Below, piece by piece: positions 1 through 11,086 of a stretch of DNA of 64,000 nt. The position numbers and the translations under genes were made by a program. Under the pieces are notes generated by a model, which worked only from the letters and a program-made list of their open reading frames with translations, was not told the DNA's origin and did not search any database. Source of the DNA: an uncultured Flavobacteriaceae bacterium (lineage in GTDB: Bacteria > Bacteroidota > Bacteroidia > Flavobacteriales > Flavobacteriaceae); assembly GCA_943789465.1 (NCBI GenBank), contig CALSUF010000002.1, forward strand, positions 496,001 to 560,000, given 5' to 3'. Numbering within the stretch: the stretch's first letter is position 1; the number at the start of each line of letters is the position of its first letter.

Positions 1-2
1 CT

Positions 3-362
3 CTCAATAATAGAGATATTAAAACCATTCTCATAATAGGTGCAGGTGCGGTTATTGGTTTATTATCGTTTTCAAAACTACTAAAATGGTTGTTTGAAAA
101 ATACCACCGCTTGACATTAGCCGTCATTACTGGATTCATGATTGGATCTTTGAATAAAATATGGCCTTGGAAAGAAACCTTAACATTCAGAACCAACTCA
201 AAAGGAGTTCAAGTTCCTTTAAACGAAGAAAGTATTTCGCCGTTTAATTTTGATGGTGACCCACAACTTTTACAAGCCATCACATTGATGGTATTTGGAG
301 TTTTAATCATTCTTGTCTTAGAAAAAATGAGCGCTAAAAAAAAACCTATTGAAACATCCTAA
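3..362 (+). CDS. DUF368 family membrane protein, C-terminal part (cut by window edge)
   Basis: The frame is open from the first bases of the window, so this is the C-terminal end of a longer gene. It shows hydrophobic segments and the motif IWPWKETL, which corresponds to VWPWKAAL near the end of the complete DUF368 protein encoded next. DUF368 proteins (PopT) have been identified as undecaprenyl-phosphate translocases that return the lipid carrier across the inner membrane. The last bases overlap the start of the downstream paralogue, so the two are probably co-translated. The family assignment rests on this C-terminal similarity because the diagnostic N-terminal half lies outside the window. 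Confidence 0.75.
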   Translation, partial: LNNRDIKTILIIGAGAVIGLLSFSKLLKWLFEKYHRLTLAVITGFMIGSLNKIWPWKETLTFRTNSKGVQVPLNEESISPFNFDGDPQLLQAITLMVFGVLIILVLEKMSAKKKPIETS

Positions 363-1365
363 CGAGCATACAAATCCTTTTTTGTTGATTCTAAAAGGAG
401 TCATTATGGGAGCTGCCAACAAGGTTCCTGGCGTTTCTGGTGGAATTGTTGCTTTTGTAATGGGTTTTTATGAAGAGTTTATATATTCCTTGCAAAAATT
501 CAATATTAAAGCTCTGAAATTGGTTTTTAGTGGACGATTTAAAATCTTTTACAATTATGTCAATGGTCGGTTTTTAGCCTTGCTATTTCTAGGGATGATC
601 CTTAGTTATTTTAGTGTTTCTAAACTGTTGGATTACTTAATTGAACGTCACGAACTCTATGTATGGAGTGTGTTTTTTGGAATGATTGTAGGATCCATTT
701 ATTATATATATAAAGATTTCAAATCTTGGAATACAAAAACAATAGCAATGGCTTCTCTTGGAATCATTGTTGGAATAAGCATCAGTTTTTTAAGTCCTGC
801 CACACAAAATGACAACCTTTGGTTTGTCTTTCTATGTGGTATGATTAGTGTTACTGGGATGGCACTACCAGGGTTCTCTGGGTCTTTTATATTGATTTTG
901 TTAGGTAATTATGTGTTGTTATTAGTAGACTCCGTAAACGTTCTTTTTGATACGTTTGTGTTTGTTTTTTCTGGCGATTTTAGTTTTGTGTCAGATCCAC
1001 AACATCTAAGACTTCTAAAAGTTTTATTGGTTTTCACGCTAGGTTCTATAGCAGGACTGGTCAGTCTTTCGCACCTATTAAGTTATATTCTGAAACATTA
1101 CAAATTCAAAACATTGGCCCTCATTATGGGATTTATTACAGGATCCCTTGGAGTGGTTTGGCCCTGGAAAGCTGCCCTGTACAGACAAGATCCCTTAGGA
1201 AACTTTATTACAGACACAAATGGCGAACAAATTATTGAAAACTATCAGCGATACTTACCTGAAATGAACACACAAACCATTTATGCCCTTCTATTTATAA
1301 TTTTTGGAGCTGCCATTGTTATAGGATTGGAATGGTATGGAAACAAACGTAAACAGCAAATATGA
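349..1365 (+). CDS. DUF368 family protein (PopT-like undecaprenyl-phosphate translocase)
   Basis: A 338-residue polytopic membrane protein with about eight hydrophobic segments. Near the N-terminus is the family signature GAANKVPGVSGGIVAF (about residues 21-36), and a second half-repeat MALPGFSGSFILILLG lies in the middle, as expected for the inverted-repeat DUF368 fold. Family knowledge: these proteins flip undecaprenyl phosphate back to the cytoplasmic face, supporting peptidoglycan and glycan synthesis. The start is TTG at 349, inside the end of the preceding paralogue. The next in-frame ATG would remove part of the first segment and leave the signature almost at the N-terminus. The stop overlaps the aroE start as ATGA. 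The specific substrate is inferred from the family. Confidence 0.85.
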   Translation: MKHPNEHTNPFLLILKGVIMGAANKVPGVSGGIVAFVMGFYEEFIYSLQKFNIKALKLVFSGRFKIFYNYVNGRFLALLFLGMILSYFSVSKLLDYLIERHELYVWSVFFGMIVGSIYYIYKDFKSWNTKTIAMASLGIIVGISISFLSPATQNDNLWFVFLCGMISVTGMALPGFSGSFILILLGNYVLLLVDSVNVLFDTFVFVFSGDFSFVSDPQHLRLLKVLLVFTLGSIAGLVSLSHLLSYILKHYKFKTLALIMGFITGSLGVVWPWKAALYRQDPLGNFITDTNGEQIIENYQRYLPEMNTQTIYALLFIIFGAAIVIGLEWYGNKRKQQI

Positions 1366-2093
1366 AGAATTTTGGACTGCTCGGTAAACATATTGACTAC
1401 TCCTTTTCGAGAAGTTATTTTAAAGATAAATTTGAAACCAACAAATTAGATTGTACTTATAACAACTTTGACTTAGAAACAATCGAAGATTTTGAGTCTT
1501 TGATAACTTCTGACATAGAAATTACAGGCCTAAATGTTACCATCCCTTACAAACAAGTCGTCATTCCTTATTTAGATGCCATTGATTCTGAAGCACAAGA
1601 AATTGGAGCTGTGAATACTATTAAAATAGAAAACGGGAAATTGACAGGTTTCAATACGGATCATTATGGATTTCAACAGAGTATAAAACCCCATCTTAAA
1701 CCCCACCACAAAAAAGCTTTAATTTTAGGGACTGGTGGCGCATCAAAAGCAATCGCTTATGCTTTAAAAAAATTAGGAATATGTTTTGAATATGTATCCA
1801 GAACTCAATCACATAACGTTAAATATACCTATAAATCCTTAGCAACTAGTGGAATTGAAGACTACCAAATTATCATAAACTGTACACCATTAGGAACATT
1901 TCCAGACATTCACAAATGTCCAGAAATTCCTTATGAACATATCACGTCAAAACATTTATTATTTGATTTGATTTACAATCCAGAAGAAACTTTATTCCTC
2001 AAACAAGGAAACGCCAAAAATGCCACAACTCTAAACGGGCTCGAAATGCTACGTTTACAAGCAGAAAAATCGTGGGAACTATGGAATTCGTAA
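1362..2093 (+). CDS. aroE: Shikimate dehydrogenase
   Basis: A 243-residue enzyme that reduces 3-dehydroshikimate to shikimate with NADPH, the fourth step of the chorismate pathway, in the cytoplasm. Visible motifs are the substrate-binding SFS near residue 15, GLNVTIPYK with the catalytic lysine around residue 65, AVNT, the FNTDHYGF segment, and the nucleotide-binding GTGGASKA at about residues 123-130. It is slightly shorter than the E. coli enzyme (about 270), as is common in Bacteroidota. Its ATG overlaps the upstream stop by four bases, implying translational coupling with the DUF368 gene. Confidence 0.95.
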   Translation: MKNFGLLGKHIDYSFSRSYFKDKFETNKLDCTYNNFDLETIEDFESLITSDIEITGLNVTIPYKQVVIPYLDAIDSEAQEIGAVNTIKIENGKLTGFNTDHYGFQQSIKPHLKPHHKKALILGTGGASKAIAYALKKLGICFEYVSRTQSHNVKYTYKSLATSGIEDYQIIINCTPLGTFPDIHKCPEIPYEHITSKHLLFDLIYNPEETLFLKQGNAKNATTLNGLEMLRLQAEKSWELWNS

Positions 2094-2190
2094 TTAAAAA
2101 ACTAATTTAAAAGAATTAGATAATTTGTAGTTTAAAGGGATAATGTTATATTTATGGTTCAAGTCATTATAACACTAAACATTGAAAGAT

Positions 2191-4192
2191 ATGTCAGAGC
2201 ACGATAACCTGCAAGATGCAGATGGAGAAAACCTAAACGACACTCCCCAAGTAAATAGCAAAACTGAACAACCTGCCTCTTCTGAAGAAACTCCTACAGA
2301 AGAAGACCACAGCTTCAGAAACTCCTATTGAAACATCCACAGAAATAACTGTAGAGGCAGTAGAACCAACAGAAACAGCAAAAAAGAGTGCATCTGAAGA
2401 AACACCCACAAAAGTTGAAGTAACGTCAGAAAAAGCATCTAAAGAACCAAAGAAAGAAACAGTTGCAGAAGAAAAAGATACTAAAGTTAATTATGAAGCA
2501 CTTTCTTTAGAGGACTTAATTACAGAATTTGAAAAGCTATTAAATTCTGAAAACATGCACAGTGTTCGTAACAGTATAAACGAAGTCAAAACTAATTTTA
2601 ATACTAAATTCAGTGCTTTAATTTCAGAGAAAAAAGAAGCCTTTTTAGCGGAAGGCGGAAATACTATTGATTTTGAATTTATAAGTCCTTTAAAAAAGAA
2701 ATTCAACGAATTATCAAAGTCTTTTAGAGAGAAACACCAGTCATTTCAAAAAAATAGAACACAAACACTCAATCAAAATCTTGAAATTCGTTTACAAATT
2801 ATTGAAGAGATCAAAGGGTTAATTAATGTCGAAGGGGATATTAACTCGGCTTACAAAACTTTTAAAAACTTACAAGAGCGCTGGAGAAATACCGGACAAA
2901 TTCCATCAAGTGAAAATAATAACACCTGGAATAATTACCGTCACCATGTAGAGATATTCTATGGTTTTTTACATCTAAATAGAGATCTTAGAGATCTAGA
3001 CTTTAAACATAATTTAGAACAAAAGCAGAAAATTATTATAAGTACAGAAGAGTTAGCAAATGAAACTGATTTAAACAGAGCTTTTAGAGAGCTGCAGGCG
3101 CTTCACAAGATTTGGAAAGAAGAATTAGGACCAGTTGCAAAAGAATATAAAGATGAACTGTGGGATCGGTTTAGTGCTGCAACAAAAGTAATTAATGATA
3201 AACGCCAGGACTATTACAATCAACTGGAAGAAAAATTTGAGGAAAATCTTAAAATAAAAAATGAGATCATCGCTCAAATTATTACCATTTCTGAAAAGAC
3301 GATCAATTCTCACAAAGATTGGCAATCAAATATCAAAGAAATAGAAACGCTTAGAGAAGCTTTTTTCAAAACAGGAAAAGTTCCATCGAAAGAAAATGAG
3401 AAAACGTGGTCTAGTTTCAAGGACGCTTCGAGAACCTTTAATAAAAATAAAAACAACTATTATAAAACTCTTAAAAAAGACCAGTCTGAGAATTATCAAA
3501 AGAAACTAGAGTTAGTAGAAATTGCTGAACAAAATAAAGACAGTGAAGACCTAGAAACCACTTTGGTTTTGATGAAAAATATTCAAAATAAGTGGAAAAC
3601 TATTGGGCATATTCCACGAAGGGACAGTGATAAATTATGGAAACGCTTTAGAGGAGCTTGTAACACATTTTTTGATCGATATCACGAACAGAAAAACAAT
3701 GGTTCTGAAGAAGAAATTATAGCTTTAGATCAAAAAAACAAGTTACTAGAAACCGTTAAACTATTTGAATTAACGGATGATAAAGACAAGAATTTAGAAG
3801 CTTTAAATGTTTTTTCTAGTCAATGGAAAAAAATAGGTCGTGTAGTTCAAAGTAAACGTTTTATAGATGGTAAATTCTTTAAAATATTAGACGGTTTTTA
3901 CTCTAAATTAGGTTTAGATAAAAAAGCAATGGAAGATTTGAAATACACGTTAAAACTTGAAACTTTAGCGCAAGATCAAAGGCTATTTAACAACGAAGTT
4001 ACATTCATACGAAAAAAGATGGATGAAATCAAAAGTGAAATCAATCAGCTAGAAAATAACTTACAGTTTTTCTCGAATGTGAAAGATGACAACCCAATGG
4101 TCAAGGAAGTTCATAAAAATATTGACAAGCATAAAGCCGCTTTGCAAACTTGGAATGCAAAATATTCCAAAATCAAAAAAATGATTCAGTAG
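2191..4192 (+). CDS. DUF349 repeat protein, reading frame broken near its N-terminus
   Basis: The body from 2555 onward (545 residues) is a helical, charged protein with several DUF349 units, recognisable by recurring W-K-x-[IT]-G-x-[IV]-P motifs such as WRNTGQIPSS and WKTIGHIPRR. The likely true start is ATG 2191 (MSEHDNLQDADGENLND), but that frame stops at 2329. An acidic, low-complexity frame (ASETPIETSTEITVEAVEP) then runs without a stop from about 2306 into the body. One extra base around 2299-2305 (GAAGAAG) would explain the break. Corrected length is about 666 residues. DUF349 function in bacteria is poorly defined. The gene is monocistronic and convergent with mazG, 7 bases away. Either a real frameshift or a sequence error. 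Confidence 0.8.
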
Positions 4193-4199
4193 TCGCTAA

Positions 4200-4973
4200 T
4201 TACAGTTTTTTAGCTTCTTCCCAATACACATCCATTTCTGCAAGGGTCATTTCTGAAAGTGATTTTTGCAGCGTTCTGGCTTTGCTTTCTAAGTACTGAA
4301 AACGTTTGATGAATTTCTTATTGGTACGTTCTAGCGCATTTTCAGGGTTAATCTTAAGAAAACGGGCGTAGTTTATTAATGAAAATAAAACATCTCCAAA
4401 CTCATTCTCAGTAGCATCTTGATTTTTGTTGTGAATTTCTGCTTTCAACTCTCCTATCTCCTCCTCTACTTTTTCCCAAACCTGATCAGGGTGTTCCCAA
4501 TCAAAACCAACACCAACTACTTTTTCTTGAATGCGGCTCGCTTTGACCAAAGCAGGTAAACTTTTAGGAACGCCCTCAAGAACACTCGTTTTCCCTTCTT
4601 TTAATTTTAAGTTTTCCCAGTTTTGCTTGACTTCTTTTTCGTCTTTGACCTCTACATCACTATAAATATGGGGGTGTCTATGAATTAGTTTTTCGCAAAT
4701 ACTATTGATAACATCAGAGATATCAAAATCATTAGTTTCACTGCCTATTTTGGCATAAAAAACAATGTGTAGTAAAAGGTCGCCAAGTTCATTTTTAACT
4801 TCTTTTAAATCCTTATCCAATATAGCATCGCCTAATTCATAGGTTTCTTCAATGGTAAGTGGACGAAGGGTTTCCATCGTTTGCTTTTGATCCCATGGAC
4901 ACTTCTCTCGAAGCTCGTCCATGATCGTTAATAATCGATCAAATGCATCTAATTGGTCAGCTCTATTGGTCAT
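4200..4973 (-). CDS. mazG: Nucleoside triphosphate pyrophosphohydrolase MazG
   Basis: A 257-residue cytoplasmic enzyme that hydrolyses (d)NTPs to monophosphates and pyrophosphate, a house-cleaning role. It has the MazG opening motif CPWDQKQT (about residues 25-32), the metal-binding EETYE and ELGDLLLHIVF helices, and a second MazG half with NEFGDVLFSLINYARF near residue 200. This two-domain layout and length match E. coli MazG. Its start overlaps the end of the upstream nitronate monooxygenase gene by 11 bases, so it is the last gene of a probable mnmA-nmo-mazG operon. Confidence 0.93.
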   Translation of the reverse strand: MTNRADQLDAFDRLLTIMDELREKCPWDQKQTMETLRPLTIEETYELGDAILDKDLKEVKNELGDLLLHIVFYAKIGSETNDFDISDVINSICEKLIHRHPHIYSDVEVKDEKEVKQNWENLKLKEGKTSVLEGVPKSLPALVKASRIQEKVVGVGFDWEHPDQVWEKVEEEIGELKAEIHNKNQDATENEFGDVLFSLINYARFLKINPENALERTNKKFIKRFQYLESKARTLQKSLSEMTLAEMDVYWEEAKKL

Positions 4974-5928
4974 TTTGATTATTTAGATTAATTGTTGATA
5001 TATGTCTTTGACATAATTTGAACTCAGTGATGATAGAATCAACAATATCAGAAACGGAATCAACAGCCTGAATCATACCTGATATTTGTCCGATTTCTAA
5101 TTCACCTTCTTCTAAATCACCTTCAAACATACCGCGTTTGGCACGAGCTCTTCCTAAAATATTTTTCAAGTCCTCAAGAGTTGGATTTGTTTTGTATAAT
5201 GATTGTAAATCTTGATAAAATTTATTCTTCAAAAGACGTACTGGAGTTAATTCTTTCAAAGTTAATTGGGTATCTCCTTCATTAGCTAAAACCACTGCAT
5301 TTTTAAAAGCTTCGTGGGCAGAAGATTCTTTGCTCGCTACAAACCGGCTTCCTATCTGAACACCATCTGCACCAAGAGCCATGACAGCCATCATCCCATT
5401 TCCTGTTGCAATACCCCCCGCTGCTAACAACGGAATTGTGATTTTTTCACGTAGCATAGGAATAAGAGTGAGTGTTGTTGTTTCATCTCGTCCATTATGA
5501 CCACCCGCTTCAAAACCTTCAGCGACAATCGCATCTACACCAGCTTCTTGTGCTTTTAAAGCAAACTTTAAGCTGCTCACCACATGCACTACTATGATAC
5601 CTCGTTCTTTTAACCAAGCAGTCCAAGTCTTTGGATTTCCAGCAGAAGTAAATACAATTTTGATATCTTCTTCCACTATAATTTGCATGAGTTCTTCAAT
5701 ATTTGGATACAACATCGGAATGTTGACTCCAAAGGGATTGGTTGTTGCCTCTTTACATTTTTTAATATGAGTTCTTAATACATCAGGATACATAGAACCA
5801 GCTCCAATCAAGCCTAAAATACCAGCATTACTTGCTGCGGAAGCTAATTTCCATCCACTATTCCAAACCATACCCGCTTGAATAATTGGGTATTTAATTC
5901 CGAAAAGTGTGGTGATTCTGTTCTGCAT
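4963..5928 (-). CDS. Nitronate monooxygenase / FabK-like flavoprotein
   Basis: A 321-residue TIM-barrel FMN protein of the 2-nitropropane dioxygenase family. Motifs are PIIQAGMVW at the N-terminus (first strand), VAEGFEAGGHNG near residue 137 (FMN-phosphate and catalytic His region), AAGGIATGNGMMAVMALGADGVQIGSRF near residues 170-197. Family members oxidise alkyl nitronates or act as enoyl-ACP reductases (FabK), and sequence alone does not separate these here. It lies 13 bases downstream of mnmA and overlaps mazG. The physiological substrate is unknown. Confidence 0.85.
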   Translation of the reverse strand: MQNRITTLFGIKYPIIQAGMVWNSGWKLASAASNAGILGLIGAGSMYPDVLRTHIKKCKEATTNPFGVNIPMLYPNIEELMQIIVEEDIKIVFTSAGNPKTWTAWLKERGIIVVHVVSSLKFALKAQEAGVDAIVAEGFEAGGHNGRDETTTLTLIPMLREKITIPLLAAGGIATGNGMMAVMALGADGVQIGSRFVASKESSAHEAFKNAVVLANEGDTQLTLKELTPVRLLKNKFYQDLQSLYKTNPTLEDLKNILGRARAKRGMFEGDLEEGELEIGQISGMIQAVDSVSDIVDSIITEFKLCQRHISTINLNNQNDQ

Positions 5929-5941
5929 TTATTTCAAAAAG

Positions 5942-7129
5942 TTAAGAAATTACTCCCGAACCAACTAATTCATCTTCTAAATACCATGCGACAAACTGCC
6001 CTTCGGTAATCGCAGACTGTGGTGATTCAAAAGCTACATAAAGGCCTTCTGTTGTGGCATATAATGTAGCCGCCTCCAAGGTTTGACGGTAGCGAATACG
6101 TGCCATGACTTGCAACGATTCGCCAATTTTAAGCTCTAAATCAGTACGCACCCAATGCACTTCGGAGGGCTGCACCAACAACACTGAACGGTACAATCCA
6201 GGGTGATTTTTACCTTGTCCTGTATATATAATGTTATCCACAACATCCGTATCAATAACAAAAAGGGGCTCCACAGTCCCACCAACTGCAAGGCCTTTGC
6301 GCTGTCCTTTAGTGAAATAATGAGCACCTTGATGCGTCCCAACAACAGCGCCATCAGAACTGTTATATTTTATTTTTCGCGCCCCAAAAACAAGTGCTTC
6401 TTCTTTGGTTTCAAACGCTGGTAGTGTGGTTGTATACCCTTCAAAACTATCCGGGATTTCTATAATCTGACCTACTTTAGGTTGTAGTTGTTGTTGCAGG
6501 AAATCAGGCAAACGTACTTTACCAATAAAACACAGGCCTTGAGAATCCTTTTTATCGGCTGTTACCAAATCTAATTTTGCAGCAATCGCTCTCACTTCTG
6601 GTTTGGTTAATTCACCAATTGGGAATAAGGTTTTAGACAATTGTGCTTGCGACAGTTGACATAAAAAATACGATTGATCTTTATTGGTATCGACCCCTGA
6701 AAGGAGTTTATAAATCGGAGGATTTGACTGTTCTACACGGCCTTTTCGGCAATAATGTCCTGTAGCTACATAATCTGCACCTAGAGATAAGGCAATTTTT
6801 AGAAATACGTCAAACTTAATTTCGCGGTTACAAAGAATATCGGGGTTCGGAGTTCGCCCATTCTCATATTCCTTAAACATATAATCAACAATCTTGTCTT
6901 TGTATTCTTCGCTTAAATCGACGGTTTGAAAGGGGATATTAAGTTTTTCAGCCACCAGCATCGCATCATTACTATCATCTAGCCATGGGCATTCATCGGA
7001 AATAGTTACGGAATCGTCATGCCAGTTTTTCATGAACAAACCGATGACATTATAGCCTTGTTTTTTAAGTAAATAGGCTGCAACACTAGAATCTACACCT
7101 CCTGAGAGGCCCACAACAACTGTTTTCAT
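5942..7129 (-). CDS. mnmA: tRNA-specific 2-thiouridylase MnmA
   Basis: A 395-residue enzyme that thiolates U34 of the Lys, Glu and Gln tRNAs in the cytoplasm. The ATP-pyrophosphatase P-loop SGGVDSS is at residues 9-15. The catalytic cysteines appear as Cys100 in [10 protein letters not shown] and Cys200 in [16 protein letters not shown] and KDQSYFL are also present. Length is slightly above the E. coli protein (about 368). It heads a minus-strand operon with the monooxygenase and mazG genes, and has its own promoter-like element downstream of the yidC terminator. Confidence 0.96.
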   Translation of the reverse strand: MKTVVVGLSGGVDSSVAAYLLKKQGYNVIGLFMKNWHDDSVTISDECPWLDDSNDAMLVAEKLNIPFQTVDLSEEYKDKIVDYMFKEYENGRTPNPDILCNREIKFDVFLKIALSLGADYVATGHYCRKGRVEQSNPPIYKLLSGVDTNKDQSYFLCQLSQAQLSKTLFPIGELTKPEVRAIAAKLDLVTADKKDSQGLCFIGKVRLPDFLQQQLQPKVGQIIEIPDSFEGYTTTLPAFETKEEALVFGARKIKYNSSDGAVVGTHQGAHYFTKGQRKGLAVGGTVEPLFVIDTDVVDNIIYTGQGKNHPGLYRSVLLVQPSEVHWVRTDLELKIGESLQVMARIRYRQTLEAATLYATTEGLYVAFESPQSAITEGQFVAWYLEDELVGSGVIS

Positions 7130-7169
7130 GGCTGATTTTTTTTGGTTTGAATTTAGTTTACGTTTACTG

Positions 7170-7177
7170 CAAATTTA
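7170..7177 (-). promoter_or_regulatory. Bacteroidota -7 promoter element for mnmA
   Basis: On the minus strand the bases read TAAATTTG, a match to the TAnnTTTG consensus used by the Bacteroidota primary sigma factor. It sits about 40 bases upstream of the mnmA ATG and beyond the terminator-like hairpin that closes the preceding yidC transcript, which fits a fresh start of transcription. No convincing -33 TTG is seen at the proper distance. Confidence 0.5.
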
Positions 7178-7215
7178 CAAATTATTATGTGAAGGCCTTT
7201 GAACATATAGAAAAG

Positions 7216-7265
7216 AAAAACACTCGAAACAACAACCTTTCAGCTCAGTCAGTTCGAGTGTTTTT
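7216..7265 (-). terminator. Rho-independent terminator downstream of yidC
   Basis: The arms AAAAACACTCGAA (7216-7228) and TTCGAGTGTTTTT (7253-7265) form a 13-bp perfect stem around a 24-base loop. On the minus strand it is followed by a T-rich run. It lies between yidC (upstream on the minus strand) and mnmA, and because the arms carry A- and T-runs it could also work in the plus direction. Confidence 0.75.
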
Positions 7266-7310
7266 GTATTGAAAAAAGTTGACTTAAATCTTAGTACTTA
7301 ATACTATTTA

Positions 7311-9212
7311 TTATTTCTTCCGTTTCTGTTGGGCTGCTTTTTGTGCTTCGGCTTGTTCCATAATTTCTGCCATTTTCTTTTGAAAACGGTTTTGTTTTTT
7401 AGGTTTTGCTTTGCTCACTTGAATTTTAGCCAATACTTTTTCCTCGTCGATAATGAAGTTTTTAATCACGATCATAATTCCAATACTAATCAAATTGGAA
7501 ATAAAATAATATAAGCTCAAGCCTGATGCATAGTTATTAAAGAATACTAACATTAGTACAGGAGAAAAGTAAATCATGTATTTCATCATTTTCCCCATAT
7601 CTGGCATACCTTCTTGGGTTGGTTGTGTAGCCATTTGTTGCCCGGTTGTCATTTTCATGTAGAAGAAGATGGCAATAGACGCTAAAATTGGAAACAAGCT
7701 AATATGGTCGCCATAAAAAGGAATGTTAAACGGTAGCTCAGCTATGGAATCGTAAGAACTTAAATCATCGACCCACAAAAATGATTTTTGACGCAATTCA
7801 AAGGCAATCGGAAAAAACATAAACAAAGCATAAAAAACGGGCATTTGTAACATTCCGGGTAAACAACCGCTCAATGGGCTTGCTCCTGCTTTGTTTTGAA
7901 CTGCTAAGGTTTCTTGTTGCGCCTTCATTTTATTGTTCTTGTATTTCTCGCGAATGGCGTCAAGTTCTGGTTTTAAAATTTTCATTTTAGCTTGAGACAA
8001 AAATTGCTTGTATTGTACAAATGACAATACTATTTTTACCATAATAGTCATCACTATAATGGCGAGTCCGTAAGGTAAATAATTAGTTAACCAAGCGTAC
8101 AAAGGACTAAAAACTGCTTTATTGATCCATCCAAAAATACCCCACCCAAATGGAATACTTGCTTCTAAATTTCGATCGTATTTGTTTAAAATATCATCGT
8201 AAGTCGGTCCGTAATAGATATTCATATTGTGCGTTAACTCCCCACCCGAGTAAGTCAAAGGAAGACTGACTTCGTAACGTTTGGTAAACAGGGTATCAAC
8301 TGTTTCGTCATCTACTAGATTGAAAGACTTTAAATCGGCTGTTTTAATCGGAGTATCTGGCACTAAAATGGTACTAAAGAAATGTTGTCTGAACGAAATC
8401 CAAGACAAATCAGATTCTGTTTCATCATCATCACCAGTTTGCGATAGCTTGTTAATTTTATCTCCCTCATGTTGATACGTCAAACGAGTATACCTGTTTT
8501 CAAACGAAATACTTTGATCCTGTCTGTGGGCTTTAAATTTCCAATCAAGCTGAACGTCTTGAGAGGTATTTAAAATGTTTGATAGTCCTTGTGATTTCAC
8601 AGAGAAACCCAACATATAGTCGTTTGGTTTTAATTCATATCGGTATTCCAAAAATTGGGTTTCCGAAACTTTAAGACGCATGGAAAGGACTTGGTTATCT
8701 CCAGACGTGCTCAATGTTGGTTGAAAATATAGATTTGTTGTATTTAGTGTGCGGTTATCTGATGTTGCAAAATTTAAATTAAATACAGAACTGCCATCTT
8801 TAATTAAATATACAGGAACAGAATCGTGATTTACATAACTTTTTAACTTTACTTCTGAAATAAATCCGCCTTTATTATCAATTTTAAGGGCTAAAACTTC
8901 ATTTTCAAAAGTCGTAGTAGTGTTAGTTGCTGAGGCTAATGTCAACGCATAAGCAAAGTCTCCAATTTTATTTTTTAAATTGGCTAAACCTTGCGGGTCC
9001 GTAGGCAGTTGATTGTCATTTGAATTGTTGGTAATAGTCAACTCCGTAGCAACTTGATTGGCAGCTTCAGATGCTAATTGTTCTTGCTTAACTTTTTCTT
9101 GTTCCGCAAGTTGTTCTGGAGTGGGTTGGTTTTGCCATAACATATACAATAAAATGGCACCAATGAGCAAAAATCCAATAATTGAATTTATGTCTAATTT
9201 CTTTTCTTCCAT
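7311..9212 (-). CDS. yidC: Membrane protein insertase YidC
   Basis: A 633-residue inner-membrane insertase and chaperone that inserts proteins alone or with SecYEG. It has an N-terminal membrane anchor (about residues 9-24), a large periplasmic beta-rich domain typical of Gram-negative YidC (about residues 60-340), and the conserved C-terminal five-helix core starting near FGWGIFGWINKAVFSPLY and ending about residue 590. The tail is lysine-rich (QNRFQKKMAEIM, QQKRKK), as in other YidC proteins, where it helps bind ribosomes. It follows pyrG by 55 bases on the same strand and probably shares its transcript. Confidence 0.96.
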   Translation of the reverse strand: MEEKKLDINSIIGFLLIGAILLYMLWQNQPTPEQLAEQEKVKQEQLASEAANQVATELTITNNSNDNQLPTDPQGLANLKNKIGDFAYALTLASATNTTTTFENEVLALKIDNKGGFISEVKLKSYVNHDSVPVYLIKDGSSVFNLNFATSDNRTLNTTNLYFQPTLSTSGDNQVLSMRLKVSETQFLEYRYELKPNDYMLGFSVKSQGLSNILNTSQDVQLDWKFKAHRQDQSISFENRYTRLTYQHEGDKINKLSQTGDDDETESDLSWISFRQHFFSTILVPDTPIKTADLKSFNLVDDETVDTLFTKRYEVSLPLTYSGGELTHNMNIYYGPTYDDILNKYDRNLEASIPFGWGIFGWINKAVFSPLYAWLTNYLPYGLAIIVMTIMVKIVLSFVQYKQFLSQAKMKILKPELDAIREKYKNNKMKAQQETLAVQNKAGASPLSGCLPGMLQMPVFYALFMFFPIAFELRQKSFLWVDDLSSYDSIAELPFNIPFYGDHISLFPILASIAIFFYMKMTTGQQMATQPTQEGMPDMGKMMKYMIYFSPVLMLVFFNNYASGLSLYYFISNLISIGIMIVIKNFIIDEEKVLAKIQVSKAKPKKQNRFQKKMAEIMEQAEAQKAAQQKRKK

Positions 9213-9267
9213 ATCTTTTAATTTTCAATTGACATCCACATTAGATAGGTATGTCAAATAAATAGTA

Positions 9268-10896
<1,629 letters not shown>

Positions 10897-10907
10897 TTAA
10901 ACGCGAA

Positions 10908-10915
10908 CAAATTTA
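10908..10915 (-). promoter_or_regulatory. -7 promoter element for pyrG
   Basis: The minus strand reads TAAATTTG, a full match to TAnnTTTG, 20 bases upstream of the pyrG ATG. Spacing fits a short 5' leader. No clear -33 element was seen. Confidence 0.5.
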
Positions 10916-10982
10916 CAAATAAGAATTGAAACATTAAGTATTATTGGAAGTTGTTTATAAACACTTTAATAAAAATAAAAAA

Positions 10983-11060
10983 GCTATCTAAAAGGGATTT
11001 CTGTTACTTTAGATTCTGAAATAAATTCAGAGCGACAGATTTTCTAACCTTTTAGATAGC
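10983..11060 (-). terminator. Branched terminator-like inverted repeat after the immunophilin gene
   Basis: The outer arms GCTATCTAAAAGG (10983-10995) and CCTTTTAGATAGC (11048-11060) are perfect 13-bp complements. The 52-base interior contains a second small hairpin (TTCTGAA / TTCAGA, about 11013-11031). On the minus strand the structure ends in a T-rich run just after 10983. It follows the minus-strand cyclophilin-FKBP gene, so a transcription terminator is the simplest reading. The enclosed hairpin is unusual. Confidence 0.6.
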
Positions 11061-11086
11061 CTCTTAAATAATTAACCTATTGAAAG

